This document shows positions 8,303 through 16,181 of a stretch of DNA of 36,477 nucleotides, one piece after another. Each line of letters starts with the position of its first letter. Position 1 is the stretch's first letter. Source of the stretch: Burkholderiaceae bacterium (GTDB lineage Bacteria > Pseudomonadota > Gammaproteobacteria > Burkholderiales > Burkholderiaceae_D); assembly GCA_019751755.1 (NCBI GenBank), contig JAIENA010000194.1:1-36477 (forward strand), written 5' to 3'. The notes beneath the pieces are model-generated. The model was given only the letters and a program-made list of their open reading frames with translations, searched no databases and was not told the DNA's origin. The position numbers were made by a program, and so were the translations under genes.

Positions 8303-9123
8303 TTAGGCCGCTTCACGCAGAAAGTGCAACGCGGCGCTGCGCCGGGGAGTCAATGGTTGCGCGCCGCGTTGCGTCACTCTCAATGCTGCCGCCGCCTGCG
8401 CATGCCGCAAGGCGGCGTGCCAGGTGCCCCGTCGGCCAGCGCATTGGCCGGCACAACGAAGAAGGTGTCGCCCGCTGCCGTGGCGTCGAGCGCCTTGACC
8501 GCATGGGCCGGATACTGGCGCTGGATGCCCCGCTGCCGCTGCAGGACGCCGCGTTCCCCCACAGTCACCAGCACCACGCACGCAGCACGCCGGGACAACT
8601 GTTTGGCGGCGTTGCAGACGTCGGCGCCACCGGTCAAGGCGGCCGCTTCGTGGCGTTGAGTACGAGGTGGTCGACAAACCCAGCAGGGCGTCGTCCGGTG
8701 CCGTGGCCAGTGCGGTGTTCAGCCGCACCGATACGCGATTGGCGCTGGCCAGGCGCATCGCATGCGCCACTGCATGCCGCGGCGATTCGAGTTGGCACAC
8801 CAACATGCGCGCATCGGCCCCGACCAGCACGGCGGCGGTGCCGCTCGCACACGGTACGCTGGCCGCCAGGCTGGTATTGATGCCCTCCGTCTGCAGCATC
8901 GCCAGGCCAGTGCCGCCAGCGGCATCGCGCCGAACGGTACCGATCAGGTGCACCTATGCGCCGTGGCGCGCGGCCACCACCGCCTGGTTGGCCCGCGTTC
9001 CGCCAAAGGCTAGCGCAAAGCGCGCATCCAGAGCACCTCGCTTGGCGCCGGCACCCGCTGGCACTGGAACAGCAGGTCGACATTGATATTGCCGACCACG
9101 GCAAAGTGACCTGGTGCGCTCAT
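8303..9123 (-). pseudogene. Frameshifted ribokinase (PfkB-family sugar kinase)
   Basis: A full-length but broken gene. The start at 9123 gives MSAPGHFAVVGNINVDLLFQ, the typical ribokinase N-terminus. After a frameshift the protein continues with GTVRRDAAGGTGLAMLQTEG, then KALDATAAGDTFF in another frame (the PfkB signature, where the Asp of GD is the catalytic base). It ends with AALRVTQRGAQPLTPRRSAA and a stop at 8303, as ribokinases do. Several frameshifts lie between these blocks, so no active kinase can be made. Length and order match the family (about 300 aa). Together with the hydrolase remnant it suggests a captured chromosomal segment. Confidence 0.8.
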
Positions 9124-9520
9124 CGCCTCATCCTTGTCTGAATCGTTAGCTTCGCTGCTTGGCCGGCGACCTGCATGACAAGAGTCGTTACTGGAAACTG
9201 TAACGTACGGCGAGTCACATGACGGTGGCTGGTGCGCGGAATCAGATGCATGGCGGGATCTTGGAAGTCAGGGGGGGTCATTGCGTCTCCGTCCAAACAC
9301 CGCTGCAGCGGTCAGTTCCATTCGCTCTATCTGCCGATGAGGCCGCAATTACGAATTCGTCCAATGGCATTAAGGTTTCTTGCGCTGGCAGCGGCGCGCT
9401 GCACCCGCCAACCACGCCCGCAGCGTCGTGTCCTGGCTTGATGTCCAGTGTGATCTGCTTGAACTTGCGCAGGGAAAAATGCGCGTTAGTCTCGTGATAT
9501 GACCACTTGAGAGGAATTTG
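9124..9520. other. Intergenic region, nothing recognised
   Basis: About 400 bp without a supportable gene, repeat or terminator. The plus-strand open frame across it has no ribosome-binding site, and its residue composition gives no sign of a real protein. Confidence 0.4.
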
Positions 9521-9775
9521 ATGTCGAACGACCTGGAACACATGAGTGACACTGAATACGCTGAATGGCTGGCACAGGCCAGCGGCATGCACATTGACAA
9601 CTGCGTGAGCGAAGAGTCGCTGGCGAGGATGATCGGAGAGGTAATGCGTGAGCCTGATCCCCGCATCAAATCACAGTCTTATCTGGACATCGCCAACCTG
9701 GCGATTGCGTTAGCGGACAAGGTTCGGGGAGTCCATGTGCTTGTCACGACCAGCTTGACGCTGACAAGACATTAG
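9521..9775 (+). CDS. Small hypothetical protein, 84 aa
   Basis: Not recognised. The ATG at 9521 follows a strong GAGAGG ribosome-binding site. The sequence is acidic and helical at the N-terminus (MSNDLEHMSDTEYAEWLAQA), with a middle segment PDPRIKSQSYLDIANLAIALADKVRG that looks like a compact helical domain. The last dozen residues are low-complexity Thr/Leu and may reflect a shifted stop. No signal peptide. Existence is likely, function unknown. Confidence 0.6.
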   Translation: MSNDLEHMSDTEYAEWLAQASGMHIDNCVSEESLARMIGEVMREPDPRIKSQSYLDIANLAIALADKVRGVHVLVTTSLTLTRH

Positions 9776-9945
9776 CTCGTGCGCAATAAGACTCGGGGCC
9801 ACTTCTTGCGTGCTGCCAGCGTTCAGGAGCCGTGCGCCGATGTCCTTCTACTGTCGCTGGACTCAACTTGCGCACCGATTTTGCCGGGATACGATGGACT
9901 TACCTTTACAGCTGAAATGAACCAAAAACTTTAAGGAGAATCGGA

Positions 9946-10089
9946 ATGACGACGTGGGTGATGTTACTGGTGGGCTTTGCATTGATCTGCGGCGCAAGCG
10001 CGGGCGATACCTTTTCGTCGGACGACGATGATGGCGGCGAATGGGAACGCAGCGAAATGAATAAGGAAGGCATGAACTACAAGGAGTGA
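9946..10089 (+). CDS. Small secreted or membrane-anchored acidic protein, 47 aa
   Basis: A short gene with a strong ribosome-binding site (AAGGAG) seven bases before the ATG. The first 20 residues (MTTWVMLLVGFALICGASAG) form one hydrophobic helix that could be a signal peptide, with a possible cleavage site near ASA, or a membrane anchor. The rest is hydrophilic with an SSDDDDGG acidic cluster and a basic tail. Not recognised. The clear translation signals and signal-like N-terminus argue for a real small protein. Confidence 0.6.
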   Translation: MTTWVMLLVGFALICGASAGDTFSSDDDDGGEWERSEMNKEGMNYKE

Positions 10090-10175
10090 GCCCAGACTTG
10101 GACGACCGGCGCTGCCTGGTACTGCCCGCCGAACCATTTCATTTCAGCGGGTCGATCCAGTCATCGGATATTTTT

Positions 10176-10203
10176 GTGACGCGTAACGAAAATAGGTGTA
10201 GCC
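10176..10203 (-). repeat. Inverted partial copy of the 2543-2600 leader repeat
   Basis: On the minus strand the sequence ends in CGTTACGCGTCAC, identical to the end of 2588-2600, with further matches upstream (about 20 of 26 bases). With the copy at 2543-2600 it forms an inverted pair around a 7.6-kb segment holding the 612-aa integrase. It could be an element boundary or a shared leader; the short length makes this uncertain. Confidence 0.4.
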
Positions 10204-10246
10204 CATCCCGGGCAATCAGTTCAAGAAAGATGGCTGGCATACCTTG

Positions 10247-10507
10247 TTAATTGAGTCGCGTGTCGACCTCGGCAAACATTGCGGGATCGACGAGATCTTT
10301 CAGTGGTACGCCAAGCGCATCGGCCAACAAGCCCATGTTGTCGATCGACACATTCCTAGCCCCCCGCTCGACCTCGCTGACATAGGTACGACTGAGCCCG
10401 GAAGTGAGCGCCAGATCCTCTTGCGACACCTCTTTCAAGCGCCGTACGCGCCGTAAATTCTTGCCGAAGATCTCCCGATGGGAGGCGGCTGCATTGGACT
10501 TTTCCAT
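10247..10507 (-). CDS. XRE-family helix-turn-helix regulator
   Basis: An 86-aa DNA-binding protein, one HTH_3 domain. Residues 16-72 carry the fold: NLRRVRRLKEVSQEDLALTS, GLSRTYVSEVERGARNVSID, then LGVPLKDLVD. SQEDLA and SRTYVSEVERG are the typical turn and recognition helix. A start four codons upstream (10519) is possible. Its size and sequence resemble restriction-modification controller (C) proteins and other small XRE repressors. It is divergent from the EexN-like lipoprotein gene, and the space between holds a direct repeat that looks like its operator. It probably represses itself and perhaps the divergent genes. Confidence 0.85.
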   Translation of the reverse strand: MEKSNAAASHREIFGKNLRRVRRLKEVSQEDLALTSGLSRTYVSEVERGARNVSIDNMGLLADALGVPLKDLVDPAMFAEVDTRLN

Positions 10508-10543
10508 ATGCCCAAGCATCTTTTCCGCACGAGAGACAGTCCA

Positions 10544-10578
10544 CCAACTATAGGAGACTAATTGGCAACTATAAGTGA
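10544..10578. promoter_or_regulatory. Putative XRE operator: two direct repeats
   Basis: AACTATAGGAGACT and AACTATAAGTGACT occur with a 21-bp period (about two helical turns) just upstream of the XRE gene. Each reads on the minus strand as a TATAGTT-type box like those bound by controller proteins of restriction systems. Position and periodicity support an operator; binding is inferred. Confidence 0.55.
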
Positions 10579-10637
10579 CTTTTTGATTTTTATTGGATAT
10601 ATTGTAGTTCCCTGTGGAAATAATTTAAATTTTTAAC

Positions 10638-10955
10638 ATGACCAATATCGCAAAGACCATTGTTTCGCTCGCCGTGTTCGCCGCCCTCGGCGCATGCCAA
10701 AAAAAACCGACAGATGTTGCAGAGGCCAAGTCTTACCAGTACTACCTGGAGCATGGAGAGGAAACGAAAACCGTTGCTGCGAAGTGCAGCGAATTTGAAC
10801 AAAACGAGCTCAGCATGCAGCCGCCAAGCAAGCAGGCGGCCTGGCGTGAAACCGCCGCAGGTATCAACTGCTCGAACGCCCAAGGTGCCAAACCCTATGT
10901 GATGTTGGCCGAGCTTCAGAAAAAAAGGGCTGAAGCGGCTGCCAAATATAAGTGA
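10638..10955 (+). CDS. EexN-like lipoprotein
   Basis: A 105-aa protein with a lipoprotein signal peptide: MTNIAKTIVSLAVFAALGAC, with Cys20 as the lipidated residue. The mature part has the YYLEHGEE...AKCSEFEQNELS...GINCSNA pattern, two spaced Cys with a closing C-x-N-A, as in the EexN family of entry-exclusion lipoproteins that block redundant conjugative transfer into a cell already holding the plasmid. No conjugation genes are in this window, so function is inferred from the pattern alone. It sits just upstream of a polytopic membrane protein in the same direction and is divergent from the XRE gene. Confidence 0.65.
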   Translation: MTNIAKTIVSLAVFAALGACQKKPTDVAEAKSYQYYLEHGEETKTVAAKCSEFEQNELSMQPPSKQAAWRETAAGINCSNAQGAKPYVMLAELQKKRAEAAAKYK

Positions 10956-11072
10956 ACAGGTGCTGCAGGCAATCGGTCGTCGAGCCCAAGTCCAGGTCAA
11001 TTTCAGGCGACTTGCATCGGAAAAATCGTGTGGCCTACTGGATACCTTTCCACTCCTCATACAGGTACTGCG

Positions 11073-12767
11073 ATGAGCTACGAGTTCCACGCGGGTGACG
11101 ATGTCGCCAATGACATTCCGAACCCATTCAAGGTCGAGAATATTTTTCTCGCCCTGGCTGCTTCGGGCTTAATGGTGGGAGGCGTTTCAACGCTTCTTGC
11201 CGGCCGCGACTACTATGCGGCCGACGCGGTGAGGGTGGCGGCCGTTTCGGTGGCGCTGGCCATCGTCATGTTGAGCGTGGCCCTCAACTTTCTGGTCAGG
11301 ACCCTGTCGCAGCTGCGTTTTTATCTCGGCCGTAAGCACCCGCGCGGCTTGGCTAAGGAGTTGGGGCCTGCAAGCGAGGGGATGAGCAAGTCGGCCTTGG
11401 CGGTGATCGAGCAGTTGCGCAGTGGATCGATCGAGTTCGATGAACCCACCGGTCCGCTGAACGGTATTCTCTACACGCTCATCAAACCATTGATCACGGC
11501 GCCGCCACCGGTCCAGGCTGCGGCCTCCCTGCACTTCCATGCACTGATGGCAGCCCTTGGTTTGCTGCTGTCGAAGGCCGGTACCTATTTCCTGGTCCAG
11601 GGTACTGCGCACGAAGGTGTCGTATCGTGGATGTATCTGCCACTCACCGGCCTGTCATTGCTCACGCCATTCCAGCGCAAGCCTGCGGAAGAATTCAATG
11701 CGGCCAAAGTGGATGATTCCAGCAAGCAGCTATGGAAGCTGATCGGCCTGATTGCCTTCTCCGTCCTGGCGCCGGTGATGGTTCCCCATTCCTGGTCGGC
11801 CTATCTCATCCCTCCAATGTGGATCGCTCCCCTGTTGTTGCTGGTGACAACGCTGGTTGTTTCTTCGATGTTCCTGGGCGCGCTGCGCGTGCAGTTAGAT
11901 GACGCCAGGCAGACCGTTGTATCGTGCGAGCAAACAACCATTTCGATGAACTGTCATCCGGCACAGCTCTGGCCCAAGGTGAGCCGGGACCTCCAGTCCA
12001 TGTGGGTACGGAATACGCCGAACCGGGCCTATGCCAATGTGCGCCCGGGCGCAACGGATTGCGAGCGTGGTGCGTTTCAAGGCTATATTTTGGAAGAAAC
12101 GCAACCGACACCGGCGTTTGGGATGGGCGAGGATGCCGTGCGTGCCATGTTCGCCGGCAAAGCTACGCGCTGGCTGATTGCATTGAATGCGTGGGCTGCG
12201 ATCTTGTGCGTCGGCGCAGGGGCTGTGGGGATATATTTTGTGCCGCAGTTTGCGGAAATGGGCCGGTTGGAAATTTCCCGCATCGTGTTAACCGTGATTG
12301 CGCTGACTGTGTCTGCCGGGTTGGCATTTCGTGCCGGTCACTTGCTGTGGTCTCGTATGTATTTCAAATCACGCTTGCTGCTGGTCGTGATCGACGGCAC
12401 CTACCAGCAAGGTGAGGTTCGTATCGGCAATCAGTTCTCCGGCAATGTCCAATCGCGGGCTACTGTTACCCGCGTGGAAGATGCGACGCTGAGGATTTGG
12501 GTGGCCGACGTCATCTCGGTGGCTTTTGGCAAGGATGCACGCCGCTTCATCATGTCCATGACCTCTGCCGATGGCTTCGCGAAATCCACTGCGGAGGGAT
12601 TGAAATTATTTGCCGCACAGCAGAGTTCGGTCGCCTCGCCAACTGCCGCCGGTGACCTTGAAAAGGCACAGCAGTTGATGGCTTTTGCGGACGCGATTGC
12701 ACCAGCTGCGGGGATAGGATTGATCCGCGCGCCGATGGGGCAGGAAAGCATCGCGGGACATCGCTGA
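11073..12767 (+). CDS. Polytopic membrane protein of unknown function, 564 aa
   Basis: Not recognised. The ATG at 11073 (MSYEFHAGDD) has an AGGT stretch upstream and was preferred to the in-frame start at 11028. About seven to eight hydrophobic segments are visible: two near residues 28-75, one near 160, one or two near 190-250, one near 255-285, and two near 375-430. A hydrophilic domain of about 90 residues lies between them (about 285-375, with several Cys). A soluble C-terminal domain of about 120 residues (from about residue 440) contains a strand-rich FKSRLLLVVIDGTYQQGEVR segment. It lies downstream of the EexN-like lipoprotein and could be part of a conjugation or plasmid-exclusion function, but nothing proves this. 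Confidence 0.6.
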   Translation: MSYEFHAGDDVANDIPNPFKVENIFLALAASGLMVGGVSTLLAGRDYYAADAVRVAAVSVALAIVMLSVALNFLVRTLSQLRFYLGRKHPRGLAKELGPASEGMSKSALAVIEQLRSGSIEFDEPTGPLNGILYTLIKPLITAPPPVQAAASLHFHALMAALGLLLSKAGTYFLVQGTAHEGVVSWMYLPLTGLSLLTPFQRKPAEEFNAAKVDDSSKQLWKLIGLIAFSVLAPVMVPHSWSAYLIPPMWIAPLLLLVTTLVVSSMFLGALRVQLDDARQTVVSCEQTTISMNCHPAQLWPKVSRDLQSMWVRNTPNRAYANVRPGATDCERGAFQGYILEETQPTPAFGMGEDAVRAMFAGKATRWLIALNAWAAILCVGAGAVGIYFVPQFAEMGRLEISRIVLTVIALTVSAGLAFRAGHLLWSRMYFKSRLLLVVIDGTYQQGEVRIGNQFSGNVQSRATVTRVEDATLRIWVADVISVAFGKDARRFIMSMTSADGFAKSTAEGLKLFAAQQSSVASPTAAGDLEKAQQLMAFADAIAPAAGIGLIRAPMGQESIAGHR

Positions 12768-12897
12768 GATTTAAGCTCGCCTTTTTAACGTTGTGGCCAC
12801 GAGTGGCGGTTGCACGCCACCACGTGTGCAGCGGCTGTCGGGTAAGCGATGGAGGTTCTAGATCGAATACGCTGATCCCCTCCCCCGATGACCTTTA

Positions 12898-13020
12898 TTA
12901 ACGAGCAGGAGGGCGCTTTAACTCCTGCTTAATGCAATTAATCAGTGCAACAAACGGTGATAAAAAAAGTCGCACGTCATCTTTTACGACAGCTTTAATA
13001 TGCTGGGTCAGGGATGTCAT
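12898..13020 (-). CDS. Small hypothetical protein, 40 aa
   Basis: A short frame with a GGAG ribosome-binding site seven bases before the ATG: MTSLTQHIKAVVKDDVRLFL then SPFVALINCIKQELKRPPAR. The middle is a probable amphipathic helix with a hydrophobic face (LFLSPFVALINCI) flanked by basic residues, as in small membrane-active or inner-membrane peptides. A toxin or regulatory peptide is possible but unproven. It is too short to rule out chance. Confidence 0.4.
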   Translation of the reverse strand: MTSLTQHIKAVVKDDVRLFLSPFVALINCIKQELKRPPAR

Positions 13021-13135
13021 TTTAAAACTCCATTGGCTTGAGTTTTTGTCCTTGCTTAGTCTAGATACGTGCGGCCTCAACGTCAACGACAGCAGGCGCA
13101 ATACTGGTGCTGCGGAGTAGCCAATACGCCAGCGC

Positions 13136-14422
13136 TTATGCGCCTAACGGCTTGGCACTACCTCCCCACAACGCCAACTGGTTCTGCGCTTCTGCATCGA
13201 TTTTTTTGTTCAGCTTGATCGCCGCCGCCTCTAACGCTTCGATGTTCCGCTCCTGGAGACTGGCCCAGTTCGATGCGTGGCGCTGGCTATGGATCGCCCA
13301 CAAGTGGTGTGCCTGTTTACCTGTGATATCGATACCGATCGCCATGAGCTCGCGAAGCAGATCTGCCACATCGCCAGCCCGCTCGCCGGGAACCGCAATG
13401 ACGTCACCCGGGCGGATTGCAGAAATCGCCTTTTCGATGTGGAACTTGCAGCGGTCCACCTGGTCTGGTGGAGTCTTACGCCCGAAGGTGCCGTAGTACG
13501 CACCGGTAATACTTGCGCGGCTGTGGCCCAGCAATTCGCTGACCTGCTCGCGCTTGATCATGAGATCCTCGCGTAGCATTTGCCCGCCGGTGCCGCCTAG
13601 CGTGGGTGGGATAAGCGCCGCGATGAGTGCCGCATTCTCCGCGTATTGCGCGCGCAGACCGTGGCCGGTGACGCCCGATTCGACGCGCGTGATGCCGATG
13701 GCTGCCATGCATTTGTTGTACTTGCCTATGCTGTATTCAAGCGTCGCTTCTTGGCCTTTGCTGGTGTGTTTCCAACCGACGTGCTCGCCTTTTCGTACCT
13801 GTGCTTTGACGCTGTCTAACACCACACGCTGTTCAGGCGTAACAATCGGAATATCGCGGGGCCGCCCATTCTTCGCATGGTAGACCGCAAGCCGTTCACC
13901 GTGATCGCTTTTCCATGGACGCAGCTGCACCACTTCCATGCGGCGCAGCCCGAAGCTCAGCGCCAGGCGCAGCATCAGCCCAAAGCGCATATCCACCTGG
14001 TCTGCTGCGAGAATTTTTGCCGTCACGTCGATCCCGTTCTCGCTCCAGCTTTTACTTGCTGTCGTGACTTTGCGCAAACGCAGTTCCGCGGGCGGGACAT
14101 TGGGCAGGTAGACCGCCAACTTTTTCACCATTCCAGGTTTTTTGACCCAGCCTGCAAATATGCGTAAACGCGACAGACGCTCTTGGATAGTGGAGACCGC
14201 GCGCCCTTCCTTGTGCCAATGTTCGCACAGCGCCCTGATGTGCTTTTGTTCGAGGTTAGTCGGGTCTTGCAACCGGTAGCCGAGGCTCACGAGGTCTTTA
14301 AAGCACGTGCGCAATGTTTGACCAGCACTGGTGGTTGTGCTGTGGCTGGCTGCTTTGCCGTTGACCCTTTTCAACGCGTGGGTGTGGAGGATGGTGTTGA
14401 GCTTCGCGATCACAGGGAGCAT
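13136..14422 (-). CDS. Tyrosine recombinase (plasmid/ICE integrase type), about 428 aa
   Basis: A site-specific recombinase with the complete active site: R160 in SFGLRRMEV, H254 and R257 in VTGHGLRAQYA, H300 in LLGHSR and a Tyr at 309/310 in GAYYGTFGR. The N-terminal core-binding domain spans about residues 1-110 (KLNTILHTHALKRVNGKAAS, LGYRLQDPTNL, KHIRALCEHWHKEG). The ATG at 14422 gives the N-terminus I expect for this subfamily, while an upstream in-frame start at 14593 would add 57 residues. The first repeat of the phased 11-bp array lies about 0.9 kb from its start. Different subfamily from the recombinases at 3042 and 19176. Confidence 0.88.
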   Translation of the reverse strand: MLPVIAKLNTILHTHALKRVNGKAASHSTTTSAGQTLRTCFKDLVSLGYRLQDPTNLEQKHIRALCEHWHKEGRAVSTIQERLSRLRIFAGWVKKPGMVKKLAVYLPNVPPAELRLRKVTTASKSWSENGIDVTAKILAADQVDMRFGLMLRLALSFGLRRMEVVQLRPWKSDHGERLAVYHAKNGRPRDIPIVTPEQRVVLDSVKAQVRKGEHVGWKHTSKGQEATLEYSIGKYNKCMAAIGITRVESGVTGHGLRAQYAENAALIAALIPPTLGGTGGQMLREDLMIKREQVSELLGHSRASITGAYYGTFGRKTPPDQVDRCKFHIEKAISAIRPGDVIAVPGERAGDVADLLRELMAIGIDITGKQAHHLWAIHSQRHASNWASLQERNIEALEAAAIKLNKKIDAEAQNQLALWGGSAKPLGA

Positions 14423-15287
14423 TGTGTATCTCACTATATGAAAAAAATTAACAACCGTTGGCACCGCCCTTTGCTGTCGCGCTTTTCGATTCGCCAGGTA
14501 TGCAACGTCCTTATAGCGGGGTGATGGACCCAAACCTAAGAATACTTTTTTCGTGTGGTCAGCCATCAACGCTACCTGACCATACGCCAGCACTTTTCAG
14601 TAACTGGTCGCTCAACGTGTTTCTGTTGAGCACTAAACGTTTACGTGGTTTCTCACGCGGCGCAGCCATCCCTGTGATAGGGATGGTAAAGGTGGCGCCG
14701 GCACCTGCTTTGGTAACTGTCCCGCCCTTAGGCGTCGTGACGTGCATGAGCGCTGATGTGCCAGTCACATCAAGTCGCCCGTGTGCCCTGAATCGGCATG
14801 GTCACATTGGTTGTTTCATTGGTCGGGGATGGCCATGACCTTGGAGATCAGGTGCGTCGCTTTGGGGACGGGCGGCATGCGGGCGTGTAATTGGCGTTGG
14901 TGGTACCGCTATGACGCCGCGTGCGGCGGTTGCCGTGTGCTGCCGGGATTACGTGGATATTGTGTTCACTACGTGCTTAGTGTTCCGAATCGCACCGTAT
15001 CGCTTGATATTACTCACGGTGCTCGACACTCACTGTTCCTGAGCACTTCCAGTTTAAGTTGAAAAACGCCAACTTATGGCGAGATATACATGAAGAATTG
15101 CTGGCGTATTGCAGCCAATGGTTGATACGCTAAATGCCGCGCGATGCGACAGAGGGAAATCTTCGCTATCTGCAGGGATACCGAAGAAGGAAGAATTGAG
15201 CGATGCCGACTACTCGACATTGGTAATGGTATGTCAACCATGCAAGCGCGGTCAATAAAAACAGAGTTCCCTGTGCAATCACTGTCG
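14423..15287. other. Intergenic region, mostly without recognisable features
   Basis: No convincing gene. One minus-strand frame at 14,559-14,768 (69 aa, MTGTSALMHVTTPKGGTVTK...) has a protein-like composition ending in LVLNRNTLSDQLLKSAGVWS and might be a small gene upstream of the recombinase. It has no clear ribosome-binding site and was not called. The rest shows nothing recognisable. Confidence 0.35.
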
Positions 15288-15350
15288 ACACACGTTCAAC
15301 ACAGATTCAACACAGATTCAACACAGATTCAACACAGATTCAACACAGAT
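15288..15350 (+). repeat. Phased 11-bp direct repeats, left part (split by IS)
   Basis: One variant unit (ACACACGTTCA) is followed by four exact ACACAGATTCA units and the start of another, each 11 bp. The array is interrupted by the IS21-family element and continues in the same phase after it. About one helical turn per unit suggests cooperative protein binding, as at iterons or ParR-type centromeres. Confidence 0.85.
15345..15350. repeat. Target site duplication of the IS21 element (left)
   Basis: ACAGAT here is repeated at 17,767-17,772 directly after the other end of the element. Six bases fit IS21-family duplications. Confidence 0.8.
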
Positions 15351-15401
15351 TGTCCGGCGTCAATTAGATTTTCCGGTGGCGTCAATTAAAATTGCCGTCC
15401 C

Positions 15402-16181
15402 TTATGCAACCACCGCCGACTTGGCGGAAGCCGATTTTGATTGCTTTGCAGCGGTTGCCCGATAGCTCTCCACACGCATCAGATCGAGCACCACGCTGTG
15501 ATGAATGACGCGATCAATGGCCGCCATTGTGGTCATCGGGTCCTTGAAAATCCGATCCCATTCGGAAAACACCAAATTGGTCGTGATCACCATGCTCTTA
15601 CGCTCGTAGCGTTCTGCCAGCAGCGTGAACAGCACTTCCATTTCATCCCGGTCATGCTGGACGTAACCGATATCGTCAAGGATCAGGCACTCGAATCGAT
15701 CGAGCTTGGCCAGTTCCTGAGGCAGCCGCAGGTCGCGTTTTGCCGCCAGCAAGCGCTGCACCAAGGCCGCGGTCGGCGTGAACAAGACCGGATATCCCAG
15801 CTCGACCAGTGCATGGCCCAGCGCGCAGGCGAAGTGGCTTTTTCCAGCGCCGGGTCTGCCTACCGCGACGACATTGATCGCGTCCTTGATGAAGTCGCCG
15901 CTTTGCAGGCGTTCCATTTGCATCCGCAGGGTGGCGTCGAAGCAATTGGCATTCAGCGTCCGCCAGGTTTTTCCGGGCAATAGCCCCGATTGCTTTCGCA
16001 GTCGCTCAGTACGCCGTGCTGCTTTGGCAGCTAGCTCGATGCGGCTCAGTTCCAGCAAATATGCTTCGTGCGTCAAGCCTTCTTTGGCTGCACGCAGCGC
16101 GGTCGCTTCGGCTGCCTCAGCCATCGCTGTCAGGTTCAGCGAACGCAGCAGAGTTTGCAATTCGTCACGCGCGTTAGCCAT
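15402..16181 (-). CDS. istB: IS21-family helper ATPase IstB
   Basis: A 259-aa AAA+ ATPase that forms an ATP-dependent assembly on target DNA and activates the IstA transposase. Walker A GRPGAGKS lies at residues 108-115 and Walker B LILDD at 166-170, with the IGYV segment following, as in IstB. The N-terminal helical region (1-75) is the usual IstB N-terminal domain. Length is normal for the family. The start overlaps the end of istA by 8 bases, so translation is probably coupled. Confidence 0.93.
   Translation of the reverse strand: MANARDELQTLLRSLNLTAMAEAAEATALRAAKEGLTHEAYLLELSRIELAAKAARRTERLRKQSGLLPGKTWRTLNANCFDATLRMQMERLQSGDFIKDAINVVAVGRPGAGKSHFACALGHALVELGYPVLFTPTAALVQRLLAAKRDLRLPQELAKLDRFECLILDDIGYVQHDRDEMEVLFTLLAERYERKSMVITTNLVFSEWDRIFKDPMTTMAAIDRVIHHSVVLDLMRVESYRATAAKQSKSASAKSAVVA

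Noticed and set aside
9219..9497. 92-codon plus-strand open frame
   Set aside because: No ribosome-binding site, no family resemblance, and an odd residue composition; treated as non-coding.
12776..12897. Possible terminator after the membrane-protein gene
   Set aside because: A short GTGGCG/CGCCAC stem exists near 12,803 but no T-run follows; evidence too weak to annotate.
15295..15349. Tandem repeats considered as a CRISPR array
   Set aside because: Units are only 11 bp, contiguous and without spacers; no cas genes are nearby.
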